From Acheta domesticus (Eukaryota; Arthropoda; Insecta; Orthoptera; Gryllidae), in NCBI GenBank assembly GCA_031308135.1, contig JAHLJT010004567.1, positions 133,027,060-133,091,059 of the forward strand: a DNA stretch of 64,000 nt. The letters are read 5' to 3'. Positions 45,757 through 56,600 of this stretch are shown here, piece after piece; positions within the stretch are counted from its first letter, which is position 1, and every line of letters starts with the position of its first letter. The notes beneath the pieces were generated by a model that was not told the origin of the DNA, ran no database searches, and saw nothing but the letters and a program-made list of their open reading frames with translations. Position numbers and translations under genes: made by a program.

Positions 45757-45986
45757 CAGGTCAAGGTTTATGCCACCAGCGGGAGTCCGTGACACGAGTG
45801 CAACGACGAAATCGTCCCTCCACACAGTTCAGTACCCCGCCACCAGAGAGAACGTCATCCCTATTGTAAAACGGCGGGGTTACTAATAGTTTCCTTTCCC
45901 CACGCTAGTTGCGCAGAGAAGCTCGTAGCATGCTACGATGCCACGACGCGAGCCACTACCACTAGTAGAAGATCTTGACACCACTG
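45757..45986 (+). mobile_element. hAT MITE family B, copy 3
   Basis: Left end shortened to CAGGTCAAGGT; right end inverted CAGTGGTGTCAAGATC. The flanks ATGCTACC and ATGCCACC agree at 7 of 8 positions, the best target duplication in the family. The interior blocks match copies 1, 2 and 4. Confidence 0.88.
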
Positions 45987-46544
45987 ATGCCACCAAATGT
46001 TGAAGTCGGATTTATTTCGGATGGAACGTGTCAATGTTATTTCAGATGGCGGATTGTAAAATAACATTGATCCCTCAACCAATATTTTTGCTTTTTTACT
46101 TTAAATGAAAGGTAATAAAGTATTCTTAAAGAAACATACTTTAATTTTTTTTTAAATTCTGGCCCTCAAGAAAATGTGCGCAGATAAATTTCTTTCCCCA
46201 CACGTCATATACAGTTTTTACTGTTTTTTGACAAATAAATAAGTAAATAAATATTGCATAGTATTCACTTTTGAGTTAAAATGCATTTTTTTAAACAAGA
46301 GAAGTAAGAGATGTTCTGGAAATATAAAATGTGCTCCGCGGGAACAATAGTGGATTTTGATAGAATATTGTGTATCAAGTCCTCACATGCCTCAACGGAA
46401 CTTTTGTGAAGTTGTAGATTTTTGGGTGAATAGTTCTTGAGAGAGTGGTTTGTTTGACTCCTTGCAGTGTCTTTGCACAGTATGACATATTTTTGAAACT
46501 ATGAGAAACAATATTATGGGAAACAATTGCATACAAACAACAAA
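45987..46544. other. AT-rich unassigned sequence
   Basis: Nothing recognised. A short direct repeat of the TATTTC.GATGG type occurs near 46015-46050. Confidence 0.5.
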
Positions 46545-46773
46545 TTTAGCATCACTCGGGTATCACCTCATATTTCAAAAGCGTGTGTTCGTTTCATTCT
46601 AATTTCTTACAAAACTTTACCTCTTAATAACTAATAGCGTTGGGTCTTTTGCAGGAATACTGCAATTTGGCCGCGTTGCTCTCTCGTTTGGCCAGGCATT
46701 TCTTTGACCCCCTACTCCCATCAAGGGATTTGACAATTTTTCCAGTAGGTATGTTTCGTGATCGTCTCTTTTA
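46545..46773. repeat. Repeat family D, copy 2
   Basis: Partner of 43628-43846 with the same block order. GTTGGGTCTTTTGCAGGAATA replaces the corresponding stretch (shown only in part: GGGTCTTTTGCAG). Stops interrupt the - strand frame that is open in copy 1. Confidence 0.55.
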
Positions 46774-46807
46774 TCGCTTCAAGAATTTGACTCTTCTATT
46801 CTCCGGC

Positions 46808-46872
46808 AGACGAAGGTCTCAGCTAATGTTCGAGCTCTGTGTTGGGTAGACTAGATTTCGGGGTTCAAATCT
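46808..46872 (+). other. tRNA-like patch, possible SINE head
   Basis: AGGTCTCAGCTAATG resembles an A box and GGGTTCAAATC (about 46861-46871) a B box, at tRNA-like spacing. No second copy was found in the window and no cloverleaf is evident. Confidence 0.3.
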
Positions 46873-47218
46873 TTTTCTCCGTTAAATTTCTGGAGGACAA
46901 AACGTATTAATGGCGAGATGTTTCAGGGTCCCTGTATTCCCCTGCCACTATTACTGTACCTTTCAATCTCATTCCACTATTATTGCACCTTTCTTGTCAT
47001 TTCATTGGTTGATTGATGTTTCCTCGCACGTGAACTGTGATAATCATTTGTACCGTTAGAGTAGTTAGTGTTTTATTACAGTGGGTAGGGCTGGCGAGGA
47101 GAAATTCCCTTGTTGGGTGGTGAGATCCGCCGCCAATCTACTCGATGGACTGCGATGAGTTACCCTTCCAAATAACTTTCCCAGCGGGACACTGCCGCAT
47201 CTGGAGCAAGTTCTCAGC
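46873..47218. other. Unassigned sequence
   Basis: Nothing recognised. A loose duplication of CATTCCACTATTATTGCACC with CTGCCACTATTACTGTACC occurs near 46930-46990. Confidence 0.45.
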
Positions 47219-47454
47219 CAGTGTTGTCAAGTCAATGCCACGAGCGGAAGTCTGTGGCACGAGTGCCACAACGAAATCGCCCCTCCACGCAGGCCATTGC
47301 TCCACCACCAGAGACAACGCCGTCGCTATTGTAAAACGACCAGGTTACTACTAATACTTCCCGTTCACGACGCTAGTTGCGCAGAGAAGCTCTTGGCATG
47401 CTACGGTGACACGACGCGCGGCACTGTCACCAGTAGAAGACCTTTACATCACTG
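47219..47454 (+). mobile_element. hAT MITE family B, copy 4 (236 bp)
   Basis: Ends CAGTGTTGTCAAG and, inverted, CAGTGATGTAAAGGTC. Flanks TTCTCAGC and CTCTAAGC agree at 6 of 8. The interior blocks match the other three copies. SINE-like copy A9 begins about 30 bp downstream. Confidence 0.9.
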
Positions 47455-47487
47455 CTCTAAGCTTCCGAATGATCTTCTGACTTTCTA

Positions 47488-47668
47488 CCACATGTGTGGT
47501 AGTTGGTACATGTAAGTGTGTAAGGGGAGAGGACAGTGTAAGGAAGAGAAAGAAGAGATCGCGCGCAGTCCGTGTCCGGACATGTTTGGGTACTGTTCCG
47601 GCATTAGCATGGTGTTGATCGGAGAACGACCAAACAGGGCAGCTGGCCCATAGAATTCTTTTCTTACA
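47488..47668 (-). mobile_element. SINE-like family A, copy A9 (partial)
   Basis: On the - strand: GAATTCTATGGGCCAGCTGC, a shortened TCTCCGATCAACACCATG block, GCTAATGCCGGAACAGTACCC, GGACACGGACTGCGCGCGAT, a TTCTCTTTCTTCC/TCTCC pyrimidine stretch and ACCACACATGTGG. Head and last third are missing. Confidence 0.7.
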
Positions 47669-48368
47669 AATTAATGAATATATTTGGAATGTAATACATT
47701 TAAATGATGAACTATTTGATTTTATTACAAAGATATATGCCACGGAAACACACTTAGTTTCATTGACTGACACTACAAACACCTTTTTTCATTGATAGGG
47801 CTCAACATTTTGAATGTTCAGTATTCTTTTGAATGTACGGTATGTTATTTACGATTCGAATAGGAATTAAGTCGAATTTCTGAATCCCGAATCTTTTTCG
47901 TGGGTTGGTAAATTCAAGGCTTCAAAAGTCCCGTCCATATTTTGAATCACGTTCTCTACGTCGACCGTCCACCAGCTGGCAAAAGGACAGCGTGGCAATA
48001 ACTGAATTAAAATTCCGGTAGGCAATATGTCGCGCTTCATTTGTCAAATATTCGGGAGCGCACTTGACCGAACCGCCGCCACGCACCGCCTGCATAAACG
48101 GCTCCCAATTATCGCGTAATGATTTGGTCAAAGGACTCTGGGGAGGACGGAGAGGCTGCCCCGGCAAGCTCTGTATTGCTGTGGCGGTGTTTCGTGTGGG
48201 TCATTTGCGGGGTAAAAAGTTAATGCGGTTCGTGAAGGCTACCGAATACGCCGGTGGTCAAGTGTCGCTTTATGTGGAATCAGGTTCAACATTTTTCCCG
48301 TTCCGTTTTCCCAGTTCGGTCAAACACGAGTGTCAGTGTCCGCCAAGCGTCAGTGTCCAGAGAATAAA
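47669..48368. other. Unassigned sequence
   Basis: No gene or repeat partner recognised. The + frame of 131 codons at 48064-48459 runs into the tandem duplication and has no known domain. Confidence 0.45.
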
Positions 48369-48572
48369 ACTGTCAGCAACAAAATCTGTCAGCCTCTCAT
48401 GTTCGTCAAATTACGATTACATGGTTGATAGTTCTCTGACGGATTGTCCGCCTAACTGAACCGAAAATTTCTGCCAGCCAACAAAATCTGTCAGCCTCTC
48501 ATGTTCGTCAAATTACGGTTACATGGTTGATAGTTCTCTGACCAATTGTGCGCGTAACTGAACCGAAAAGTT
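48369..48572. repeat. Two-copy tandem duplication, period 102 bp
   Basis: CAACAAAATCTGTCAGCCTC begins at 48377 and 48479. The copies stay in register to AACTGAACCGAAAA at 48454 and 48556, with only a few substitutions, so the duplication is fairly recent. Confidence 0.9.
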
Positions 48573-49748
48573 GTTTTAAATCTCTGAGTAAAAAAAGTTT
48601 TCGTTAAGTACGTGTCGCGTAAACCCGCATGGGTAAACACGCGTCCGTAGGCGCCTTCGGAGTACAGTGTAACATGAATCAAACCCGCACGAATAAAAGT
48701 GGCGTCCAGAACCAGAATGGGCTCCAGAGAAAGATCAGTTACCTATCCCATAACTTCTTCTCTAATATTCACCACATCTAAAATTTATCTTCATTCAAGC
48801 TCTGTAAAAATCCTGCTCATCCTATTCGCATCAAAAATAAATATTCATTCCACATATTTTGTAAATTGTTTTTAGATCTAGAATACCACCTGTGAGGTGC
48901 CATCATGGTATCTTCAAACTTTGGACTAGTGTTAACTTGGTTATTAAGTAATTATTACATATGTGTAGTTCATTGAACTGATCGATACAAAAATTGAACA
49001 ATAAAGTTAAAAAAAGGAGGCACAGTAAGATCGGAGGGGCAAAACTGGCCGTTTTTGAGCACCTACTGGGTGCGATTGAAATCGAGACGCCCAAACACAA
49101 ACCAATAGAAACTGTCAGGTATCCCAAAAGTGTATGAGACTTTATTGCCTGAAAATCTACCATACGTAATTTTTATGAATGACTGCTTTATGTCTACGCA
49201 TCATGTAGTGTTTACAGACGATCCTCTTTCCGGCTAAGACATTACTCAAGATACAGTCACCGTGTTACCTAACAGCCTCCTCATGCACAGCGCTGTAATG
49301 GATCGTAAATCCACATCGTCCATTGTACTTACAGCTGGACAAGCGTAGTTTGTGAGCCCAATGTGCTTAGTTCTGAATTAGAGGAAGGAATACAAGCTAC
49401 AGGTAAATAACAATGACTAACTTGCAGTTCTTGTCACTCTCGTGCAGAGAGATAACTGCACGCGACAACAGGTCTATACATTTCCAATCCGACAATTGGG
49501 ATGAAACACATTCAGGCTGGACTCAAGCACATTCAGATTGGGGCCACACATATTTTAAAAAATCTGTTAAAATTGAATATACTGGTAGTAGTTAGAAGAA
49601 TAAGACAAATATGGTTAAGAAGAATAAAGGAAAAGAAGAAGGAAAATAAGAATTTTAATCTTCCTTTTGTTTTCCAGTACTTCAATAAAGAAATACGTCT
49701 TCAAAAGTTTGTTATTTATATCATTTCTAATTACATTTTATAAATATT
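48573..49748. other. AT-rich unassigned sequence
   Basis: Nothing recognised. Confidence 0.5.
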
Positions 49749-50040
49749 CAATTTGGAAGCGCTTGCAATTTGCAATTTGAAAGGATGTGTTCTCAATTTG
49801 AAAGCATTTCTTCTCAATTTCGAAGAGTTTTTTCTCAATTTGAAATCGTTTCTTGTCGATTTTGAAGCATTTCTTTTCAATTTCAAAGCATTTCTTCTCA
49901 ATTTCAAAGAGTTTCAATTTAATTTCAAAGCTTTTCATGTCAGTTCCTAAGCAATTCTTGTCAATTTCAAAGTGTTTCTTCTCAATTTCAAAGTACAGGT
50001 ACAAATTTGAAAACGTTTGCTCTCAATCTGAGACTCAAAA
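49749..50040. repeat. 21-bp minisatellite open on both strands
   Basis: About 13 units of a 21-bp repeat beginning CAATTTCAAAG and ending TTTCTTCT, with point changes and a few length variants. Because 21 is a multiple of 3, the frame is kept: the - strand reads as heptads of the FEIEKKC type (88 codons, 49738-50004) and the + strand as LNFKAFL-type heptads (65 codons, 49753-49950). The - strand heptads have the spacing of an amphipathic coiled coil, but no flanking coding sequence was recognised and I treat this as a repeat. Confidence 0.85.
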
Positions 50041-50463
50041 GCGTTTGTTCGTGTCCGGGCTTTGAGCTTCGAGCGTGCAGTTTGCGTCGCGCAACTCTCC
50101 ATTGAAACCCACTGAATGCGCGTTGCCCCACGCGTGTTAATTAGACGTTTACTATTGGTTGTTCTCGAGGCGCGGCCGGCTGCATGGGAAGCCCTACCGC
50201 GCTCGCCCTTCTCAAGTGGAGCTGAGTTTGCGCGTCATCTGCCATGAATATTCATCACTAAAGCTGCTAAGCTCATTTGGACGCGAGAAGTTGCAGCGCC
50301 TCTGTGGTCAGCAGGTCTACGCAGTAGCGCACCAGAGAATATGAGAATGCAAGATTATCATTGAAATGGGCAACAAAAAATGTAGCTGCTATATACGCAT
50401 TACGACAAATGTATTCTTTACCTCGTTAATGTCCGGAGCATTAGATTATAAGTAACTTTATGA
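50041..50463. other. GC-rich patch, then AT-rich sequence
   Basis: CpG-rich from about 50060 to 50210 (GCGCGTTGCCCCACGCGTG, CGAGGCGCGGCCGGC), then AT-rich. No gene recognised. Confidence 0.4.
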
Positions 50464-50790
50464 TTATTATTATTATTATTATTATTATTTCTCTAATTCA
50501 CGACTAAAGATGTTATGAGTCGGTTGCTTCTAAAATCTACTCCGGTTTGCAACCAGCTTCCTAAGGAGCAGATCTAGGGAATGTCGATGCCTCTACAATA
50601 CTTTACGCAAAATATGGGCTGCTCCCAGCAAAGCAATATCTTGCAATTCCTAGTCCATTTGAGTGATCTGGAAGTTTATACCAAGGTCTTACACAAATTT
50701 TGCGGAACAAATCCCACAGCTCCGATAACTATCGGTCCACTTCGTTAGGACGGCGATCGTATTGCGGCATCAGATGTAGACTTGAACGTA
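50464..50790 (-). pseudogene. Non-LTR retrotransposon 3' end: reverse transcriptase C-terminus, 3' UTR and (TAA)n tail
   Basis: On the - strand, 50646-50593 encodes LQDIALLGAAHILRKVL and then a stop. The LQ..ALLG.AHILRKVL form is familiar from the C-terminal region of reverse-transcriptase proteins of non-LTR elements. Upstream, in a different frame, PIVIGAVGFVPQNL (from 50735) fits the segment that usually precedes it. A frame change and an in-frame stop separate the two, so the copy is dead. About 100 bp of apparent 3' UTR is followed by a TAA-type microsatellite (the ATT run at 50464-50490 on +), a normal tail for such elements. The rest of the element is missing. Clade not assigned. Confidence 0.65.
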
Positions 50791-51834
50791 ATGTGACGGC
50801 GACGACCTAAAACACACTAGTGTGACCCACAAGGCGAGTGAGTGTGCAGGGACGTAGGGGAGACCACAGGGCACCTGGTTGAAGTGGACAAACGCGGGAG
50901 TGATGCGTGAGTGGCACACGGGCACACGTTGCCGACCCGATATACATCGGGTTGCACACGCGAAGTGCACCTCAAAGGCAGACTGGGTCTTAAAGAGCAC
51001 TCGCTCGGGGGTGTATTATCCTTCTACTCGGTTCGTGCGTAGCTTCATTCAGGATTTCTGCTTCAATTAGTTCTCGAACGCCAGGTAATTAAGGAGCTAT
51101 TGATTTGAGGGGTTTGTTTCCAAGAAGTAACAAATTCATATTTTTGAAAATTTAAATATATTTGACAGCACTCCACATTTCGCAGGTTTGAGAAAAAGTA
51201 CAATAATAAATACAATATTATTTTCCCTCAAACTTCCAAATTTCGTTCACAGATGTCATAATTCTCGTTACATGGCAAAACGTTCCAAATCCATTTCATC
51301 TTTCACGGCAAAGAATAGGCTGTAGTAAAAAGAAAATACAGTTAATAAAAATTAAGTGTTTGAAAACATTGATGTACATTATGATGAATCAAAACAATTC
51401 CAAGATAATGTTAGGTTTCATTATTTTTTGAAATTTAATAATTTAACCATGTTTCAATGAAGAGGTTAATTTTAAATATTTCTAATAACATCAATGTTGA
51501 TAAGTTAATTAATTGGTACTTAGTTACACCTAGATCCAACTTTCTACTTTTATTAGTCAAAAGGTACCAAATCCAAAATTAAAATTATCTTAACTTTGGA
51601 ACAAAATATAACGTAAAATTAACCATAAAATACTTCAGTGACTCTCAGAGAAACTGCAAATGAAACATTGGTTTAATACAAGAACTATTTTAGCAGCAGA
51701 AAGTTTTTCTTCTCAAATGGAAAATTTGTTCAGTTGAAATTGGTACCATTTGGAAACAAGTTCCTCATTTCGACGTTTTTTTAGCTTCAATGTCTGTAAA
51801 ATACTTCGAAGTAAACAGCAAATTAATTGAACAC

Positions 51835-51880
<46 letters not shown>

Positions 51881-52374
51881 GAAAAATAGATATATTAATT
51901 GAGGCAAGTACCCAAACTCGGGCGCGGTTTCTAATGCAAGAGCCTTAATTTGCTGCTCTGTAGAGTTCTGTTGCATTTTGGAAAGGTACTAAAATTGTAA
52001 TTTTTTGCAAGACCGCAGCCCAGTCAAGTGGTGGTGTCCTCATCTCCACTTGTTGCCAGTCAGTCGGCCTTTAATGCAAAGAGTAAAAAGCAAAGGTTTT
52101 TTCAAGTTCTTATTCTCAATCCCCTGATTTCGACACTTTATCGGTAAGACTTCCAAAACATTATTTTGAAGGCAACATTACAAGGTGTTAATGTAGGGTA
52201 ATGCAATTTATTTTATTTGCCTCGTAAAATGTTATTGGTGTTTGTAATATAAACACAAAAGTGCCTAACCGCAGCCCCTCAAAGTTTCCTAAAACAGATC
52301 CCAATTTTTCGTCTTGTAAAATAAAAGCAGAGAAGGTTTTTGGCACATCTTATACCTTAGGTCGTTTATAAAAA
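50791..52374. other. AT-rich unassigned sequence around an ATT run
   Basis: Contains the ATT microsatellite at 51835-51880. The - strand frame leading into it (51713-51976) reads TAPEFGYLPQLIYLFF and then poly-Asn. By analogy with 50464 it could be the 3' end of another retrotransposon, but no conserved motif supports this. Confidence 0.4.
51835..51880. repeat. (ATT)15 microsatellite
   Basis: Uninterrupted ATT run of about 45 bp. Confidence 0.95.
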
Positions 52375-52650
52375 TCAAGAGCCTATTCTAAAGCCTATCA
52401 GTTCGAGTGGACAGGAAGAAGAAAGAAGTCAAGAGATAATTTCAGAATTTAATCCCAGAGAAGTCGAAAAGAGAGAAATTTAAAAGAATTCGAATGTTAA
52501 CAAAAAATCCAAAGGAAGATTCCACCTCTGGCGAGGAATCAAACATGTCCTCTTGTTCTTCCAAATTGGAAGTTCTACCAGAGATATCTTCCCTCTCAGG
52601 TGAAGACGATGCAGTGTTAGTTTTGCAGTGTACACTTTTTAGAGGGCTGT
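52375..52650 (+). pseudogene. Protein-like debris, possibly a pogo/Tigger-type transposase tail
   Basis: One + frame reads RSQEIISEFNPREVEKREI and then stops. Another continues with KRIRMLTKNPKEDSTSGEES and an acidic, serine-rich stretch ending at a stop. A basic patch, an LT.NP.E-like motif and an acidic tail loosely resemble the region after the catalytic domain of pogo-like transposases. There is no DDE domain, and the frame change makes it non-functional. The resemblance is weak. Confidence 0.25.
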
Positions 52651-53124
52651 AGGTGAACTATGACCGTAGGTAATGTGTCTGGTCTCGTGTAGAATGTGTG
52701 GGGACGAAAAAAGATGCTTATGTATGTGATTTGTCACACTAGAATATACAGACTATGTGCGAGACATGCAGGGGAAACTGTCCTAAAATGGCACACCCTG
52801 AAGAAAAAAATTTCCACTAGCTATAATTTTTTTTATTCTTTATTTCTTTACAAGATTACAATAAAACTAAGTCAGTTAAAATAGCATAGTTAAGAAAATA
52901 ACAAGTATTATATATCTGTAATAATGCATTTTTTGAAAATACTCCAGTACGTCATTTTATCCTGAGTGTGTGCGTAAAATGTCATAGGTGCCAATTGCAC
53001 GCAAAAATATCATTTCTTACTTACATATATCTCAAATAACATTTTTGTTTATCGTGACACACCACCACACTCGGTATGAGCCCACATATTACACTTCAAA
53101 CATTTGATTCAGTTCTCCCTTGAT

Positions 53125-53553
53125 TTAGAATGACTTTATAAGTAATTTACCATAGAGACAATCAACATGATCACCAGAAAAATCCACGGCTTTATCATCC
53201 TCTTCAGGTTTGTTAAAACAGTTTCTTTTTAGCCTCACGTTCAGCAGCACGTCTAAACTGCATTTTCTGGTGTTTCCCAGCGAACTTCTTCCATATAAGG
53301 TCTGCTGGTCAGAACGAATTTTATGAAACCGAGGGTGCAAGAATCTCGAGAAGAAGTGAGGGAATTGCTATTGAGGAAATTGATTGCTGGCTGTGTCCAG
53401 TACTTCTTGTAGTTGCGATAGTGGATTGGTTCCTTCCAGATTGAAAGCTGTTTCCAGAATTAGTGACGTCCCCCTGATTCTCCTTTTCTTCCTCCAAAAT
53501 ACATCAGTTACAGATACCACACAGGAAACAATTGGAAAGACGTGTTTTCTCAT
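53125..53553 (-). pseudogene. Possible decayed coding segment, minus strand
   Basis: Two open stretches (53553-53371 and 53367-53125) are in the same frame and separated by a single TAG, giving about 140 codons of ordinary composition. Segments include KKRRIRGTSLILE, SQLQEVLDTASNQFPQ, HFFSRFLHPRFHKIRSDQQ and NKPEEDDKAVDF. I could not assign a family. It may be an old transposon or gene fragment or chance. Confidence 0.25.
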
Positions 53554-53659
53554 GAAAATTACCGTGGGGATAAAATTATATAGTAGGATGCCATTTTATC
53601 TCAGCGGCAGGTATGTTATTTTGCCTTTAAATCATACGATCAATGTGCAGGTGTCTTGA

Positions 53660-56600
53660 TAGCAAGCCCTTGGAAATGCAAGTTATGAAAGGCGTTGAAA
53701 ATACTCAGAAAGTATTTACTTATCATACTTATAACCAGTGTTTTGAATCACACCTAAACGATGTAAAGTATCACAGAAGAACATTTGTCGCAAACTTCTG
53801 AACCTCGAAAATTAGTGATTTCGTGACAGCACGAAAATTTCGCACGATATAACTACATTATTTCCAGTGGATCACTGTCACCAACCCCAGAACTTACATT
53901 ATTATTATACAGCCATCATCATCATTATTACGATCCTCAACATTCAGAGTACCAAAAGCTCATCTCTGATTTATTCCTAACGTGAGTATGAGTCGCGATA
54001 CTCTCCCCTCGAGAGCGTATCTGACCTCGACGCCCCGTGTGCAACGATAATAACACAACTAGCAAAGTGACCAGTTCGTTAGTACGCGTCCTTTACTCAA
54101 GTTATAAATCCCCTAAAATGTTCCTCGAGATTCTTGAAAGAATTATAAAAGTTTGCTGTTTACAACTCACTATATAGCAACTAATCGTTCTTCGAGAGTT
54201 GACTTCTCGGGTGGATTTCATCGACCATAGGTCCAGAATCACACATCAAAATGCAATTAAGTCCAAAACTATAGGGGTTTAGGCCGAGTGGCCATTGAGA
54301 CTTTTGATCAACTTACTGAGAACTACAATATATAAAAAAAATCAGCCAATTTAACGTAAGCCGGTTTTCCATAAGAACTGTTCGGGGGCCTTTCATTTCC
54401 TCAGTCATAAAAATCATTAATATTACAAGTATATACTATTGTTGATTGATGCATGAAATCGTTTAAGTAGACTTTTTCAGTCGTAATTCATTGTGAAATT
54501 TCTTTTTCTACTCCAAGTATTTTTCAAGTAGTCTCCAAATTTATATTCCAACACAATATCACAATAGAATAAGTTTCTTAACCAAATACATAAATACCTA
54601 GATTTGAGAACAATAGTACACGTATTAGAAACGGCAAACCAAACTACTTCGGTACATACGCAAACACAATATCCAAGCAGATTATATTTATATTTTTCAT
54701 CATTTTTAAAAACGTTTTCGTAATATTCTTGAAATTACTCCGCATGCATGATGTTCCACAAAACGTCATTGGATGGACACCACCACTAGATCGAAAGTTG
54801 GGCCTAGATATTTGAAAAGATGAGCATAAATAAAATGAGATGTCAACGTCCATGAGATTACAAAACAAGACAGCTGTAAGAATAAACTTTGAATTTAAGT
54901 AGAAAATTAACTAATATTCATTATGAATACATAATACACTACAACACTTTTATACGCAACTTGTTTATTACGTCACAATTTTGCTTGCATGAAAATGTCC
55001 TAAACTCTGTCACCGAACAATCTTTTACGATTCTTTTCCTACTGAAAGAAATGGTAATCTTATAAAAACGTTCCATAACATTGGTATAACAATTATTTAT
55101 GAAAATCGTATATATTATTTAAATAGCGATCGAGAAAATTAGAAATTGTATCATTTTCTGAATTTTGCAACTTATTGATTTCTTTATTTGATTTCTTCAT
55201 GTCCTGCAAAGGTTTGTTTTTTCTTGTTCCAGTAGTTCTCTTTACATTCGTGTTCGTTTGCAGTCTGAAGTATATTCTTATCGTGTTCTAGAAATGTTTC
55301 CGAGCTCTCGCTGTGTTAACGGTTGCCGCAAAGAGCAACTTCAACGAAATGCACTCACCGGCAAACGCAAAGGACTCCCGAACAGTCTTTATGAATCTTT
55401 GAAACGACTCCCCTTGCGCCTGCGGTCCGTTTGTAGAAAGGAAACTACAGTCTGGATCGAAACCACATGAAATCCATTGCGTTTCATAAGCAAAGACGGC
55501 TGCAGTCCGAAAAATTAAACAAAATTAAAGCAACATCTGAGAGCAGTGAAAAACAAGCTCATATTCGCAGACTTCGCGATTAGTACTTGAAATCTTGTGC
55601 TAATCAAAATGTGAGAAAACTGCAGTATGCAGAAGAAAATGCCTACTTGAACAAAACTGGGATTTTCAAATAAACATCCAGATTTATGCCAACTCTATCG
55701 AGGCTCAGGGTACGTGATAAAAACGTGACCAAATGGCAGGGGTGCTCGATTTAGTGGAACTAAGGTGATTCGTCTCTACTGGAACAAATGGGCGCATGTG
55801 AACATCAGTCTATTAGTGTCGCTTTTTCTGCCCAATGCAAAACGTTTACCATGTTTATAAAAGTTGTGAGTTTTTAAAATAAAGTTTCTTTCAAACAAAT
55901 ATGAGTTTTGTGGTATTTGTAAAAAATCCCAGCTACTATTGAAGCCTATGTTCTTTTACAAAGTTGAATGAAACAACGTGACATATATACAATTATGTAC
56001 TAGATGGCTAAGTGAATGCGGCATGTTCTGGTGTTTTTTACTGCTTTTATTCCACAAGGTTCAGTGACGCTTTTTCTATTATTCAAATGTACGCTTAAAT
56101 TATTGGTACTTAGTCGTGCCAGTTTCTAAACAAGTCTCAAATTTAATGCTACTTCAAGTTGAACCGTAACTTGTAAAACACTTCGGTGCTGACCTTCAAG
56201 TATAAAATATTAATTACTATTTATTAAATATTATTTTAATATTACTACCCGATTAAGTGAAGGCAGACTAGGTTTGTCACCTTGTACCATACGTGATAGA
56301 GCATCAAAACAAATTAATGTTTTTTTTAATATCAATGATCAAATGTCTAAACGACTCACTGGCTGCATAAAAGTGAAAAAATATTTTTTTTACTTGTGAA
56401 CGATAATCTTTTAATGATTTGAGTATCGTCGAAAAAATTTTGAGTTTCTTGAAGAAATAAAAAATGTCCGTTTTATTTGCAAGCCGTAGTATTTTGTTTA
56501 GGAATGGATTGGACTGCAGTTTTATAAACACTTTCCTTTAATTGCTATTTAGTATGGTGAGAATATGAGGACAATTCACCTATCAATATACAATCAATGA

